Positions 26,926-36,813 of a stretch of DNA of 52,446 nt are shown in pieces. The DNA is from Candidatus Zhuqueibacterota bacterium (GTDB taxonomy: Bacteria > Zhuqueibacterota > Zhuqueibacteria > Residuimicrobiales > Oceaniaggregativiventaceae). Below the pieces are notes generated by a model. The model was not told the origin of the DNA, searched no databases, and worked only from the letters and a program-made list of their open reading frames with translations. Position 1 is the stretch's first letter, and the number at the start of each line of letters is the position of its first letter. Made by a program: the position numbers and the translations under genes. The stretch is from NCBI GenBank assembly GCA_014728115.1, contig WJME01000293.1, forward strand, positions 1 to 52,446, read 5' to 3'.

Positions 26926-29856
26926 TTATTTAAATGAATATCTGATGCCAAAATCCATTATTCTACCATAGCGTGCACTACCATTATCGAGGTGTTTATA
27001 ATTATAATAGCTACCTTCATAAAAATCGGTGAGATTGGTTAGGTTATAAAAGAGAGCAAGGTTTTGGCTCACACGTTGTTTGAGAGCAAGATCCCATTTA
27101 CCAAATCCTTTGATCGTCCGATCATACAAACTGATAGTGCTGATACTATTTAAATAGTCGGCTTGATAAAAATAGGTCAGTCGCACAGAAAAACCTTTGA
27201 GATCATACCCCAAAGCAAAATTGCCGAAATTCTCCGGTTGACCCTGCAGTTTATCTTTTGAGGTAAAAAACTCTGGTGTTTGCTTTGGTGGAAAGGTGGA
27301 ATTATCTTGAACCACACGAAAACGGGGGTATAACGTCTCGGATCTCAAATGGGAAAAATTGGCATTGACAACAAAATGGCTTAGCACTCCTGGTAAGAAT
27401 CCAAGATTAGCCTGCAAATCGACTTCAAACCCCCATACTTTTGTTTGGTCTGTATTTTGGGGTTCATCCAGGTTAAATCCAACCAAAGAGCCATAGTTTT
27501 GCGGCAAACCTATTTTTTCAGAAAAATCTCTTGACACCACACGAATATTATTCAAGTTATAAAACATATCGTCAATTTTTTTATAAAAGGCGCCAAGATT
27601 GAGCAAGCCATATTTCCAATGATAAAGTGACGTGTTCAATTCATAATTGGTCGAGACTGCAGATTTCAATTGAGGATTTCCCCTAACAATCGATGCTCCA
27701 TCTCTGTGTATATAGAGATTGGGCAGACGCATGGAAAAATCGGGTCTTGTTAATGTCTTAAATCCTGCCAACCTGACATCCCACCAATCGTTCGCACGAA
27801 ATCTCAACTGCAAATTGGGCAGATAATGGCCAGAGCTGTACGTGGAAGTTGTGTCGCGAACCTGAACTTTTTGCGTCAAAAACCCGGATACCTCGGGAAC
27901 ATATTTGGTAAAATATTCATTGGATTCATTTTCGAACCGGAGTCCCCCGATTAAAGTGATCCTCTTGCTCAGATTCAGCGTGATCATGGCATAGTAAGCT
28001 GAAATTTGTTCATCTATATCATAAATATTTTGCAAGACGCTATAATCATTGACATATTCCCGCATTGTGCCTGTTTCATTTACAGCATGTTTATGAAAAT
28101 CATACCAGGTGCGGACAAGATCTTTATCGATCAAAGGATTCAGGGAATATTTTTCAAAAAGATCACGGGATTCCGTGTTTGCAGGAAGAAAATTCATCAT
28201 TGAAACATTGATTCCCCCAACCATCAACAACTCTTGAAAGGGGGTGCCGGAAAAGTCTATCAATTGAGGATTTCCATTGCCATCTAATTGGTAATTCAGG
28301 GGTTTTACCACCCAATAGCGCCCCAGATCTCTATCCACGGTTCTCGATCTATCTTTGCCTCTGTATTTTCCACCGATTTTAATCACACCGTTGAGGAATT
28401 TACCAAACACAAAATTTTGCTCAAGATCCAATCTAAAGCTCAGATCTTTTTCTTTATTAGTCCCGGTTTCGAAACTCGCACTGGACAGCGTTGCATTGCG
28501 AAAATCATTCAATGCAAAAGGGATCAATCGTTCACCCGGCCCCTTGAAGATATCGGGATTGGTAATGTTTTCCATTCCCGGCTGTTCCCCAAAATCCATG
28601 CGATAGGAATAGGGCTTTTCTTTTTGAGAAATTGCGTGTGAGATGCCCCAATAGAGTTTAGGTCCTGAGGATGCAAATAAAATCTTTTCGCCGTGAAGCG
28701 AATTGACAAATGTGTGAATGCGTGTTTCATGATCTCCAAAGGAATAGGTCACCGTGGTCTGCGCCGGATAATTTCGACTGTAGACCCATTGATCTCTGTC
28801 GGTACGGCTGAAAAAGCTATTATATTTAACCTGCCCCCCACCGGGCAATACATAATCCAATATCAGGCTTGCCCCATATCGCGTTCTGGTTTCCGGAGAG
28901 TAGGTCAAGCCGAGTTCTTGTAATTCATAGGTGCTGTCTGCAAGAATTTGCCAGCTCTGGCCAAACTGTTCACTCGTTCTGTCCTTTCTCTCGAGATCAA
29001 AGGATGCCTGAACTCCCAGTTTGTTGTTAAAAAATCGTCGGCCCGCCCGACTGTAAATATCATATTGTTTAAGAGCACCTTCGAGATGATTATAAGCCCC
29101 TCTGGAATCAAGTATAAATTCCAATTTCTCAGGAGCTTTTTTTGTGACCAAATTCACTGTACCGGCTGTAGCATCGGCATCCATATCAGATGTAATCGCT
29201 TTATATAATTCAATCCCTGCCAGAGAGCTCTGAGAAATCATAGAGAGGTCTACACCACGAGCATCTGAATCGGTGGCAGGAATCTGGACGTGATCGAGTG
29301 TAATCTTTCCAAACTTGTCACTCAATCCCCGAATGACGATCTTGTTTGCCTCGCCGCCTGATCTTTTGATGGAAACTCCGGGTAATCTTCCGATCGATTC
29401 GGCGGCATTGATATCCGGAAATTCCTGCAACCGCTCTTCAGACACAACATTGATAATGGTCTTTGCTGTTAATTGTTGATTAATCGCTGCGACTTGTCCT
29501 TCGGCTTGGGCAGTGATGGAAACAGTCTCACCACTCATGACAACCGGCATTAGTTTTATTTCCATTTTCACTGGAATCTTTGGTTGTACTTTAACTTCAA
29601 GTTCCTTCTTTTGATAACCGATATAGCTGATCAAGAGTGTACATTTCCCGGCCGGTACATAGGGGATGATAAATTCGCCATCGATATTCGAGGCGGCCCC
29701 GATCGAGGTTCCCGTTATTATAATATTTGCACCGGGTAAAGACTCGCCGTTTGTTTCATCGATGATAATTCCTTTTATTGTACCGGATTGAGCATACATT
29801 ATATTCACAAGCAATAATACAACCAGTGAAAGTGAAATTCTTATTTTGCCATGCAT
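26926..29856 (-). CDS. TonB-dependent outer-membrane receptor
   Basis: 976 residues from the ATG at 29856. GGAGG lies five bases before it, and another in-frame ATG 12 bases earlier has no site. After a signal peptide comes a carboxypeptidase-regulatory-like domain (GTIKGIIIDETNGESLPGAN). The plug domain follows (INAAESIGRLPGVSI, IVIRGLSDKFGKITLD), then a 22-strand-type barrel with aromatic-ended strands to the final FGIRYSFK. It imports a ligand across the outer membrane using TonB energy. There is no SusD next to it, unlike Bacteroidetes Sus systems. The gene heads set A, with motif copy 1 lying 178 bases upstream. Confidence 0.88.
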   Translation of the reverse strand: MHGKIRISLSLVVLLLVNIMYAQSGTIKGIIIDETNGESLPGANIIITGTSIGAASNIDGEFIIPYVPAGKCTLLISYIGYQKKELEVKVQPKIPVKMEIKLMPVVMSGETVSITAQAEGQVAAINQQLTAKTIINVVSEERLQEFPDINAAESIGRLPGVSIKRSGGEANKIVIRGLSDKFGKITLDHVQIPATDSDARGVDLSMISQSSLAGIELYKAITSDMDADATAGTVNLVTKKAPEKLEFILDSRGAYNHLEGALKQYDIYSRAGRRFFNNKLGVQASFDLERKDRTSEQFGQSWQILADSTYELQELGLTYSPETRTRYGASLILDYVLPGGGQVKYNSFFSRTDRDQWVYSRNYPAQTTVTYSFGDHETRIHTFVNSLHGEKILFASSGPKLYWGISHAISQKEKPYSYRMDFGEQPGMENITNPDIFKGPGERLIPFALNDFRNATLSSASFETGTNKEKDLSFRLDLEQNFVFGKFLNGVIKIGGKYRGKDRSRTVDRDLGRYWVVKPLNYQLDGNGNPQLIDFSGTPFQELLMVGGINVSMMNFLPANTESRDLFEKYSLNPLIDKDLVRTWYDFHKHAVNETGTMREYVNDYSVLQNIYDIDEQISAYYAMITLNLSKRITLIGGLRFENESNEYFTKYVPEVSGFLTQKVQVRDTTSTYSSGHYLPNLQLRFRANDWWDVRLAGFKTLTRPDFSMRLPNLYIHRDGASIVRGNPQLKSAVSTNYELNTSLYHWKYGLLNLGAFYKKIDDMFYNLNNIRVVSRDFSEKIGLPQNYGSLVGFNLDEPQNTDQTKVWGFEVDLQANLGFLPGVLSHFVVNANFSHLRSETLYPRFRVVQDNSTFPPKQTPEFFTSKDKLQGQPENFGNFALGYDLKGFSVRLTYFYQADYLNSISTISLYDRTIKGFGKWDLALKQRVSQNLALFYNLTNLTDFYEGSYYNYKHLDNGSARYGRIMDFGIRYSFK

Positions 29857-30034
29857 ACTTGCCTCCATTGTTGTACTTTGACCAAAAAAATCAAAGGGCG
29901 ATTTAACTCTTGTAAACCAACCCTCAATCCATCCAAAATCCGATGCTCAACCTTTTCCACCCTGCTTATCTGTGAAAAAGTTTAGACCCGTTTGTAATAT
30001 TCGATTGTTAAATAACCACTTTTTGAGGCAATCC

Positions 30035-30078
30035 CTAGATAATAACCGTAAAAAACAATTGTTAAGAATGTGAATAAC
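30035..30078. promoter_or_regulatory. Copy 1 of a conserved operator-like motif
   Basis: The sequence runs CTAGATAATAAC, then CGTAAAAAACAATTGTTAAG, then AATGTGAATAAC, with the perfect palindrome AACAATTGTT at 30054-30063. It matches copy 3 at 40 of 44 aligned bases with one base missing. It lies in the 570-base gap between the divergent TonB receptor and the first regulator gene. The rest of the gap holds a TATAAT (30355-30360) that may be the regulator's -10 box and no other clear feature. All three copies point the same way relative to the minus-strand genes. Confidence 0.75.
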
Positions 30079-30427
30079 TCTATTACATTTTGTTGAGATC
30101 ACTGCAAAGGGCTTTTTTGACTGACCAGGATGCAAAACAGCAAAAAGTCATCGTATACATAGATATCCGATTAAATACGTGCATGTGCATAGGGACAGGA
30201 ACACCAGAGATCACAATGGCCTCACGAATCCCACCTTGATTGCTGGATCTAAAAAAATGATTACGCTATAATCTTTCCACTAATGCAGGTTAAAAATCGC
30301 ACGTAAAAAGCACTTGTAATTGTCACAAACATTTAATACGCTTTTAAGCATCGTTATAATATGATAGCCGTGTGAGATTTTACATCATTCAACCGGCAAT
30401 GATTTAGGTTGCAGGGGTAAACCTTTT

Positions 30428-31759
30428 ATGAAAGAGAGCCCGAGTATGATTACCGATCGAGCCAAACGTGAAACCCTTGATAAAATCCTCAACAGTCATG
30501 CCATTGCTCTTACACAGATCGAGCAGGAACTCTTGGAGTATTTATTCAAAGCGACATTAAACAAAACAGAAATTAAAGAAGCTTCCATTGCAATCGATGT
30601 ATTCAAGCGCACCATTGGATTCAATTCAGCAGATGATCCTATTGTCAGAGTACGCGTCTATAATATTCGAAAAAAGCTGCATACTTTTTATCTCACAGAC
30701 GGCAAAAATGACAAAATCCGACTCTCGATTCCAAAGGGCAGATATGAGCTCATTTTTGAGCACTTGGCCCCCCCCACCCCAAAAAAGCAGACTGTATACG
30801 GAAAAAAGTACCTCATGATACTCTTTGTTCTAGTTTTCATCCTTTTATTATCAAATATATATTTCTGGCAAAAAAGCATTGATTTGAAAAACAGTTCAAA
30901 GTCCCCTTCGACTGTACCCTCCCATCACCCGATGTGGACACGCTTTTTACAAAGTGAGAAACCGACTTTAATTGTATTGGGTGATCGTTTCACCTTTTTC
31001 CTGTATCCGTCAACATTGAACAGAAAATTCATTGTGCGAGACGGACATATCAACTCTATATCCGATTTGAATCAACTGATCAAGCTTGAGCCAGAGTTAT
31101 TCAAGACAGCGATCGCTTCCGAGGTTACCCTTTTCGGAGATCGCGAAATAAAATGGGGTTGGAATATCCTTCCGGCTTTGCTTGCTTTAATCCCCGATAG
31201 ATTGTCAATCAAAGCCGCTTCAGAAGTCACCTGGGACGATATCCGTGAAAACAATATTATATTCCTGGGGAGTTTGAAAACCCTGTACACTTTGAAAGTC
31301 TTTTTAGAGCCGCTGCATCTCAAGCACAGTTTCTATCCGCACAGGCTGGCCTTAACAAATGATATCGGAGATACGACACAGCTCTTTTCTGCATATTATA
31401 ATCCCAACAATAGTTTTGGCGATAAGGCGCTGGCATCAAAAACAAAACTTTTGCCGGACAAGAAAAATTACAACAGAGACTATGCATTGGTTGCTTTGAC
31501 ACCCGGTCCAAACGAAAATGTTGTTTTAATATTTACTGGTTTTTATACGATTGCCATTGATGTTGCGATAAAGTATTTCGTGTCGCCATACTCTATAAAG
31601 ATAGATGATTCAACTGATATAGATAAGGTAGGCCATGAATATTTTGAAATGCTATTCGAGGTTGGGGGATTTCGCGACATTGCCATAGAGCCAAAAATTA
31701 TTCACTATACGCCTTTGAAGGAATTTAATGTAATAGACTATGTGGCAGATCCCGAATAG
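30428..31759 (+). CDS. Membrane-anchored putative transcriptional regulator, paralogue 1
   Basis: 443 residues. The ATG at 30446 (MITDRAKR) aligns with the paralogue's start and may be the true one, though the ATG at 30428 has AGGGG upstream. The N-terminal 110 residues resemble the winged-helix-like DNA-binding segment of one-component regulators with the pattern DPIVRVRVYNIRKKLHTFYL followed by IPKGRYELIF. One TM helix covers about 128-147. The C-terminal 290 residues form a presumed periplasmic domain beginning PTLIVLGDRFTFFLYP, with no family I can name. A ToxR/CadC-like role, reading a signal outside and binding DNA inside, is inferred. It is divergent from the TonB receptor set and shares motif copy 1. 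Confidence 0.65.
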   Translation: MKESPSMITDRAKRETLDKILNSHAIALTQIEQELLEYLFKATLNKTEIKEASIAIDVFKRTIGFNSADDPIVRVRVYNIRKKLHTFYLTDGKNDKIRLSIPKGRYELIFEHLAPPTPKKQTVYGKKYLMILFVLVFILLLSNIYFWQKSIDLKNSSKSPSTVPSHHPMWTRFLQSEKPTLIVLGDRFTFFLYPSTLNRKFIVRDGHINSISDLNQLIKLEPELFKTAIASEVTLFGDREIKWGWNILPALLALIPDRLSIKAASEVTWDDIRENNIIFLGSLKTLYTLKVFLEPLHLKHSFYPHRLALTNDIGDTTQLFSAYYNPNNSFGDKALASKTKLLPDKKNYNRDYALVALTPGPNENVVLIFTGFYTIAIDVAIKYFVSPYSIKIDDSTDIDKVGHEYFEMLFEVGGFRDIAIEPKIIHYTPLKEFNVIDYVADPE

Positions 31760-31769
31760 GATAAACTCA

Positions 31770-31804
31770 CAATAAACAAAAACGGGCATGTAAACATGCC
31801 CGTT
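31770..31804 (-). terminator. Intrinsic terminator at the convergent ends of regulator 1 and gene set B
   Basis: AACGGGCATGT (31781-31791) pairs perfectly with ACATGCCCGTT (31794-31804) around a two-base spacer. On the minus strand it is followed by TTTGTTTATTG, a good T-rich tail, right after the stop of the Gfo/Idh/MocA gene at 31809. It also lies 21 bases after the plus-strand regulator gene and may serve both. Confidence 0.85.
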
Positions 31805-31808
31805 CACA

Positions 31809-33275
31809 TTATACATTATTGGGGACCAGAAAAGGAGAGCGATACTCTTCTTTCACAAGCTGATTTGCCCAATATTGTGGATCATAATTTTCTTTTTCGA
31901 CAAACCTCTCTTGTTCGGTATCCACCTCCAAACAGGGTCCCAAAACAGGTTGTTGTGATGAGAGATCGACCCAATTGGAAAAGAGGTGATCTTTAAATCC
32001 ATGAAATGTCTCTTGCATGCCTGAATAATTCTTGATCATTTCCTGCAGTTCTGAGGGATCGAGCGTTCTACCCAATCGATATGAAATATTTCCCAGATGG
32101 CAGAGTGCGGAAGAGAGGTGTCCCTCAAGGACATCGGCATTCAGGCTTGACACCTTACGGCTTTGCATTGCACTGATAAAATTGATATGGTGAGTACTGC
32201 CGCCCTCGCTCGAAAATTGTTTGATTTTGGCGCCCTTTTTGTCATACATCCAGCCGCCTCCTGCCCCCCCGGCAAAATAGCCATCCTCACATTCAATGAC
32301 GATACCAATGCGTATCCCCTTGAAACTATCCATAAAATTCTGATCTTTGCGACTCGGCAATCCTCGAACCTCAAAAATGACAGGTACGGGTTTGTAATCG
32401 TAAAAAGTAACTTGAGTATTGGGAGTTTCACCATCATCGAGGTACCCAAAACGACCCCCAAGAGAGACGACATGATCAGGTAATTGGTCCTGGCCAATAG
32501 CCCACCGGCACATATCCATTTCATGCACTCCCTGGTTGCCGATATCGCCATTTCCGGTGGCCCATTGCCAATGCCAGTCATAGTGCAACCTGGACCGCCT
32601 CAAGGGCACCATAGGCGCGGGCCCGGCCCACAGATTGTAATCAATAGAGCCGGGAACAGGCTGTGGTCCCGGTACCTTGCCGATACTTTTCCTCCGCTTA
32701 TAGCACAACCCTTTGACAAGCTTAATGGGCCCCAAATTGCCTTCGTTCACATAGGCAAATGCTTGATGCAGCGCCTCATCTGAGCGGGACTGCGTCCCGG
32801 TTTGTACGATACGTTTGTACTTTCTGGCTACCTGGACGAGCTTTCTTCCTTCCCAAATATTATGAGAAATCGGTTTTTCCACATAGACATCTTTACCAGC
32901 CTGACAAGCCCAAATCGCCATTAATGAATGCCAATGATTCGGAGTGGCGATCACAACCGCATCGAGATTTTTCATATCCAACATGCTTCTCACATCAGCA
33001 AAACCCATCACTTGACTGCCGTTCGCCTGCAACTTTTTCTTTTCGCGTTCGAGAATATCTTGATCGGGATCACATAGGGCAGCGATCTCGATTTGTGGTA
33101 ATGCACCAAACAATTCAATGTGATGTGCTCCCTTGCTGCGTACCCCTGCTATACCAATACGTATCCGATCATTTGCGCCGTTAACTCTGGCTATGCTTTT
33201 CGCCAGCGTTCCACTTGCCAGCACAGATGCTGCGGTGCCGACTTTGATAAAATTTCTTCGAGTCATCAATGACAT
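31809..33275 (-). CDS. Exported Gfo/Idh/MocA-family oxidoreductase
   Basis: 488 residues. RR-type signal MTRRNFIKVGTAASVLASG, then a Rossmann domain starting IRIGIAGVRSKGAHH, then the family catalytic-site motif VYVEKPISHN. The C-terminal domain contains GNQGVHEMDMCRWAIG and ends SPFLVPNNV. Family enzymes oxidise or reduce a hydroxyl group on sugars or cyclitols using tightly held NAD(P). RR-signal members like this are common in glycan-utilising loci and some act in oxidation-assisted glycoside cleavage. It is the last gene of set B, 189 bases after the GH3, and has a strong terminator directly after. Its intact C-terminal half resembles that of the deleted gene at 36814. Confidence 0.88.
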   Translation of the reverse strand: MSLMTRRNFIKVGTAASVLASGTLAKSIARVNGANDRIRIGIAGVRSKGAHHIELFGALPQIEIAALCDPDQDILEREKKKLQANGSQVMGFADVRSMLDMKNLDAVVIATPNHWHSLMAIWACQAGKDVYVEKPISHNIWEGRKLVQVARKYKRIVQTGTQSRSDEALHQAFAYVNEGNLGPIKLVKGLCYKRRKSIGKVPGPQPVPGSIDYNLWAGPAPMVPLRRSRLHYDWHWQWATGNGDIGNQGVHEMDMCRWAIGQDQLPDHVVSLGGRFGYLDDGETPNTQVTFYDYKPVPVIFEVRGLPSRKDQNFMDSFKGIRIGIVIECEDGYFAGGAGGGWMYDKKGAKIKQFSSEGGSTHHINFISAMQSRKVSSLNADVLEGHLSSALCHLGNISYRLGRTLDPSELQEMIKNYSGMQETFHGFKDHLFSNWVDLSSQQPVLGPCLEVDTEQERFVEKENYDPQYWANQLVKEEYRSPFLVPNNV

Positions 33276-33464
33276 ACAAATCCTATCCTTTCTGATTGAG
33301 TATTAAAAGGTCAAGTTTCATGCACTGTTCAAGTCACCATTCCATTCACTCATGCATTTCTTGCGGTTTTTGGATTCCAAAGCATGGCCGAACTTTTAAT
33401 TCCAGGCTCTAGTTCCTGATGCAAGGGACGAATGCATACGAAAATCTCACTCTGCTGTTGAATT

Positions 33465-35801
33465 TCATCTGACACGGAATTGTCCTTCGAGTTGAATATC
33501 TTCACAGGACGATCCTACCATAATGGAAAATTCTCCGGGCTCTACGACTCTATCCATGTGAATATTGAGCAGGGAAAGATGTTCAGGACCCAGTTCCAAT
33601 TGAACATGTTTTGTTTCTCCCGGGTCCAGAGCTATTTTTTCAAACCCGCGCAATTCACGGATCGGTGTGGTAACAGAACTGTATTCATCATTGAGGTAGA
33701 GTTGTACTATCTCACTTCCCCTAACCTCCCCGGTGTTTTGTATATCAAACTCTACTTTGATCGTCCCTTCAGGTCCGATCTCATCGGGAGTAATGTTAAG
33801 ATTTTTATAACTAAACGTACTAAACGAGAGACCAAATCCAAAGTCGTACAAGGGCTTTAACGGCATATCTACATATCCCGGGAACCACCAACGGCGATTG
33901 ACGACATTATCTTTCCCCGGTTTATAGTTATAATAGACAGGAAGTTGTCCTACATGGTACGGAACCGTTATGGGCAACCTGCCATCAGGATTATAATCGC
34001 CGAATAACACATCTGCAATCGCATGTCCCCCTTGTTCTCCACATATCCAGGCCTCTACAATTGCCGGTACGTTTTCTGCACACCAACGAATCGAGAGGGG
34101 TCTGCCGTTAATGAGAACAACAATCGTTGGAGTACCTGTTTTATGTACGGCTTTAATGAGATCCAATTGCAAGCCGGTCAAATCAAGACTAGCTACATCG
34201 CATCCTTCACCGTTTGTACCGATGACATTCCCCTGTTCATCACGCCAGCACTGTTCTCCGACCACCACAATGGCGACATCCGCCTTTTTCGCCACGGCAC
34301 GAGCTTTATCAATTTCATTCAATTCTTTTCCAATAATGTCACATCCTTTGACATAGTCGATTTGGGTTGTTTTTGGCATTTTTGCCTTTACACCATCGAG
34401 GACTGAGACGAGATTTTGAATAATGTGGTCGGGCAAATAATCGCCGAGTTGATTTCTTGCATTATCGGCATTGGGGCCAATCACTGCAATTCGTTTTATG
34501 GATTTATCGAGAGGTAGAATATCATTTTCATTCTTTAGTAAAACAATCCCTTCACGCGCAGACTGTAGAGCAATCGCTTTGTGATGTTCACTATTGATCA
34601 GGTCATCCAGCTTTTCGAGATTAACAAATGGATTTTCAAACAATCCGAGCAGAAATTTTATACAGAGCACACGGCTTACGGCCTGATCGATGGTCTGCAT
34701 GGAGACATATCCCTCCTGAACACTCGTGGTCAGAGATGTCAAAAACCCTTCTTCCTGACGGATGCAGACATCCAGCCCTGCATTGATAGCGAGTTGTCCG
34801 GCATGTTTTTGATCTTTTGCAATCCGCTCCTTGATGAGGTTTTCGATTCCCCAACCTTCACTCACGACAATGCCTTCAAAGCCGATTTCATTGCGCAACA
34901 TCTCTGTAAGAAATGTTTTCGATGCATGTGCTGGTACATCATCGATGCTGGGATAGGTCGCCATAACACCCAGAGCTCCTGCTTTTGTGATGCCGCTTTT
35001 CCAGGGTGGCAGAAACACATTTCGGAGCATGCGCTCCGATATTTCCAGCTGAGTTCTTTCCAGACCGCTAACCGATTGACTTTGTCCCGGGAAATGACAC
35101 AAAATAGCGATGGCAGAGTCATCAGCTCTCAAATCATCCTTTTGTATCGCGTTAACCATAACCTGAGAAATCGTGGAACATAAAAAAGGATCTTCACTAT
35201 ATGTCTCTATGTTTCTTCCCATTCTGGGATCTCGATTGGGTTCAATGACCAAAGTGCACAAGGCATGGATGCCGAGGGCTCTGGCTTCTTTGGCTGTGCA
35301 TGAATAGACATCTCTGATGATATTCATATTCCAGGTGCTGCCCAGGGCCAGGCCCTCGGGAAACATTGTACATCCCGGCGCCATAACTCCATGCGTCCCC
35401 TCTTCTACCATGAGCAAAGGAATTTTCAGCCGGGTTGAAAGGGCCATTTTTTGAAATTCATTCATCAGTCGGGCTTGTTCCAGGGACCCTTTTTTTATAT
35501 CTGAAATGGCTGAAAAAAAACCACAAGCCGGACCCACCTTTTCAAACGATTCTCCCATGATAAAATCTTTACAGGCCGAAAGCACAAATTCCCCATCGGA
35601 TAAACGGGTCGGTTGGGTCATATTTAACTGTCCGATTTTTTCTTCGAGCGTCATACGGGAAAGAAGGTCTTCAACTCGTTTTTCAACAGGCAGAGTGGGA
35701 TCGGTGTAACTCTTTGCCGAGGCAAAAGCAGAGTGTAACACGGTCACAAGTATCAGGCTTGTGAGCCATATACGTAAAAGGTATAAAGTCAACACTTTCA
35801 T
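33465..35801 (-). CDS. Secreted glycoside hydrolase family 3 protein with atypical active site (copy 1)
   Basis: 778 residues from the ATG at 35801, which has GAGGAA upstream. The longer open frame to 35888 has no site. A signal peptide precedes a GH3 N-terminal barrel (RVEDLLSRMTLEEKIGQLN, GRNIETYSEDP), the C-terminal alpha/beta domain (AREGIVLLKNENDILPL, IAVIGPNADNAR, LINGRPLSIRW) and a fibronectin-III-like end. GH3 enzymes release beta-linked sugars. The usual KHF motif reads LCHFPGQSQ, so the substrate-binding Lys is Cys. The nucleophile loop, normally VVSDW, reads VVSEGWG (Glu codon at 34857-34859). A Glu fits the acid/base site (NGEGCDVASL). It may be an unusual hydrolase or phosphorylase. 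Confidence 0.85.
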   Translation of the reverse strand: MKVLTLYLLRIWLTSLILVTVLHSAFASAKSYTDPTLPVEKRVEDLLSRMTLEEKIGQLNMTQPTRLSDGEFVLSACKDFIMGESFEKVGPACGFFSAISDIKKGSLEQARLMNEFQKMALSTRLKIPLLMVEEGTHGVMAPGCTMFPEGLALGSTWNMNIIRDVYSCTAKEARALGIHALCTLVIEPNRDPRMGRNIETYSEDPFLCSTISQVMVNAIQKDDLRADDSAIAILCHFPGQSQSVSGLERTQLEISERMLRNVFLPPWKSGITKAGALGVMATYPSIDDVPAHASKTFLTEMLRNEIGFEGIVVSEGWGIENLIKERIAKDQKHAGQLAINAGLDVCIRQEEGFLTSLTTSVQEGYVSMQTIDQAVSRVLCIKFLLGLFENPFVNLEKLDDLINSEHHKAIALQSAREGIVLLKNENDILPLDKSIKRIAVIGPNADNARNQLGDYLPDHIIQNLVSVLDGVKAKMPKTTQIDYVKGCDIIGKELNEIDKARAVAKKADVAIVVVGEQCWRDEQGNVIGTNGEGCDVASLDLTGLQLDLIKAVHKTGTPTIVVLINGRPLSIRWCAENVPAIVEAWICGEQGGHAIADVLFGDYNPDGRLPITVPYHVGQLPVYYNYKPGKDNVVNRRWWFPGYVDMPLKPLYDFGFGLSFSTFSYKNLNITPDEIGPEGTIKVEFDIQNTGEVRGSEIVQLYLNDEYSSVTTPIRELRGFEKIALDPGETKHVQLELGPEHLSLLNIHMDRVVEPGEFSIMVGSSCEDIQLEGQFRVR

Positions 35802-35921
35802 CGTCATTTCCTCATTTAAATTCAATGTCAATTGATTAATAAATAATGGTAAAGCCACCTTAACCAGAAACAGTTCGCCTTGTGACATTCAGCTGATCAT
35901 TATCTGTTGGGATTTGTTTCC

Positions 35922-36746
35922 TTATTTTACAGCACTCACCCTGTTGTATTTAGGTTTCGAGTAATCAACAGGCTGCAGGTCCTGTATCATGGGAACCAAC
36001 GTTTTATGAATAGCTCCATTTGATGCAAACACAAATGAATGAGAGCCATTCCAGGGATAACCCTTCCAGTCTGTTAATTTTCCCCCTGCTTCACAAACGA
36101 TGAGTATGCCGGCAGCAAAATCCCAGAGTTCATCGCCTGAACAGATAAATGCATCGGCCACGCCTTTTGCCACATAGCATAATTCTAGGGCAGTAGACCC
36201 CAGTGTTCGAACCGAATACTCTACTGCGAGTCGATCTGCCAGGAGTGCATACCGCTCTCTATCGGCAAAGTCATACCCATGATTGATAAATAATATAGAA
36301 GCGGCAGGAGAAATACTTTGTGTTATTTGAATAGGATTACCGTTTAAAAAGGCTCCTTTTCCTCTTTCAGCATAATAGCATTCCTTTGTCCAGGGATTAT
36401 AAATGACGCCCAGCAAGACATCATAACGGGACATTAGCGCCAAAGAGACCCCGAACAAGGGTAGATTTCGAACGAAATTTGTGGTTCCGTCCAGCGCATC
36501 GATAATCCAGTACAATTCATTCGGGTCAGTTGTCGATTTGCTCTCCTCACCCAATATAGTATATCCGGATGCGTTAAGGATTCGGATAATTTCTTTTTCG
36601 GCAAGGATATCCGTATCACTGACCAAACCTTTCATATCACCTTTTCGTTCGAATTTGATATCAGAACTAAACATATCTACGATTAAATCACCTGCTGCTA
36701 TTGCGGCTTTGATTGCCAATTGCATGTCCTGTGACACATCCTGCAT
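35922..36746 (-). CDS. Inositol-monophosphatase-family phosphatase
   Basis: 274 residues, soluble, no signal peptide. All three metal-binding motifs of the family are visible: GEES, WIIDALDGTTNF and WDFAAGILIVCEAGGKLTDW. These enzymes remove phosphate from inositol phosphates, sugar phosphates or 3'-phosphoadenylates using magnesium. The company of two Gfo/Idh/MocA genes and a GH3 suggests a phosphorylated sugar or cyclitol intermediate. A nucleotide phosphatase is also possible. It lies 67 bases after the deleted oxidoreductase gene and 120 bases before the GH3 gene. Confidence 0.85.
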   Translation of the reverse strand: MQDVSQDMQLAIKAAIAAGDLIVDMFSSDIKFERKGDMKGLVSDTDILAEKEIIRILNASGYTILGEESKSTTDPNELYWIIDALDGTTNFVRNLPLFGVSLALMSRYDVLLGVIYNPWTKECYYAERGKGAFLNGNPIQITQSISPAASILFINHGYDFADRERYALLADRLAVEYSVRTLGSTALELCYVAKGVADAFICSGDELWDFAAGILIVCEAGGKLTDWKGYPWNGSHSFVFASNGAIHKTLVPMIQDLQPVDYSKPKYNRVSAVK

Positions 36747-36813
36747 ATTTAAAAGTCCTTAATATTGGGTATTAATCAACCAGGGACCCGAGTCATAGAT
36801 CCCTGGCCAGGAT

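Noticed and set aside
30001..30020. Possible fourth partial motif (ATTGTTAAATAAC) just before copy 1
   Set aside because: It shares only a half-site and lacks the palindrome, so chance similarity in A+T-rich sequence is likely.
35802..35888. N-terminal extension of the first GH3 gene
   Set aside because: The 29 extra residues precede a clear signal peptide and lack a binding site; the ATG at 35801 has GAGGAA at good spacing.
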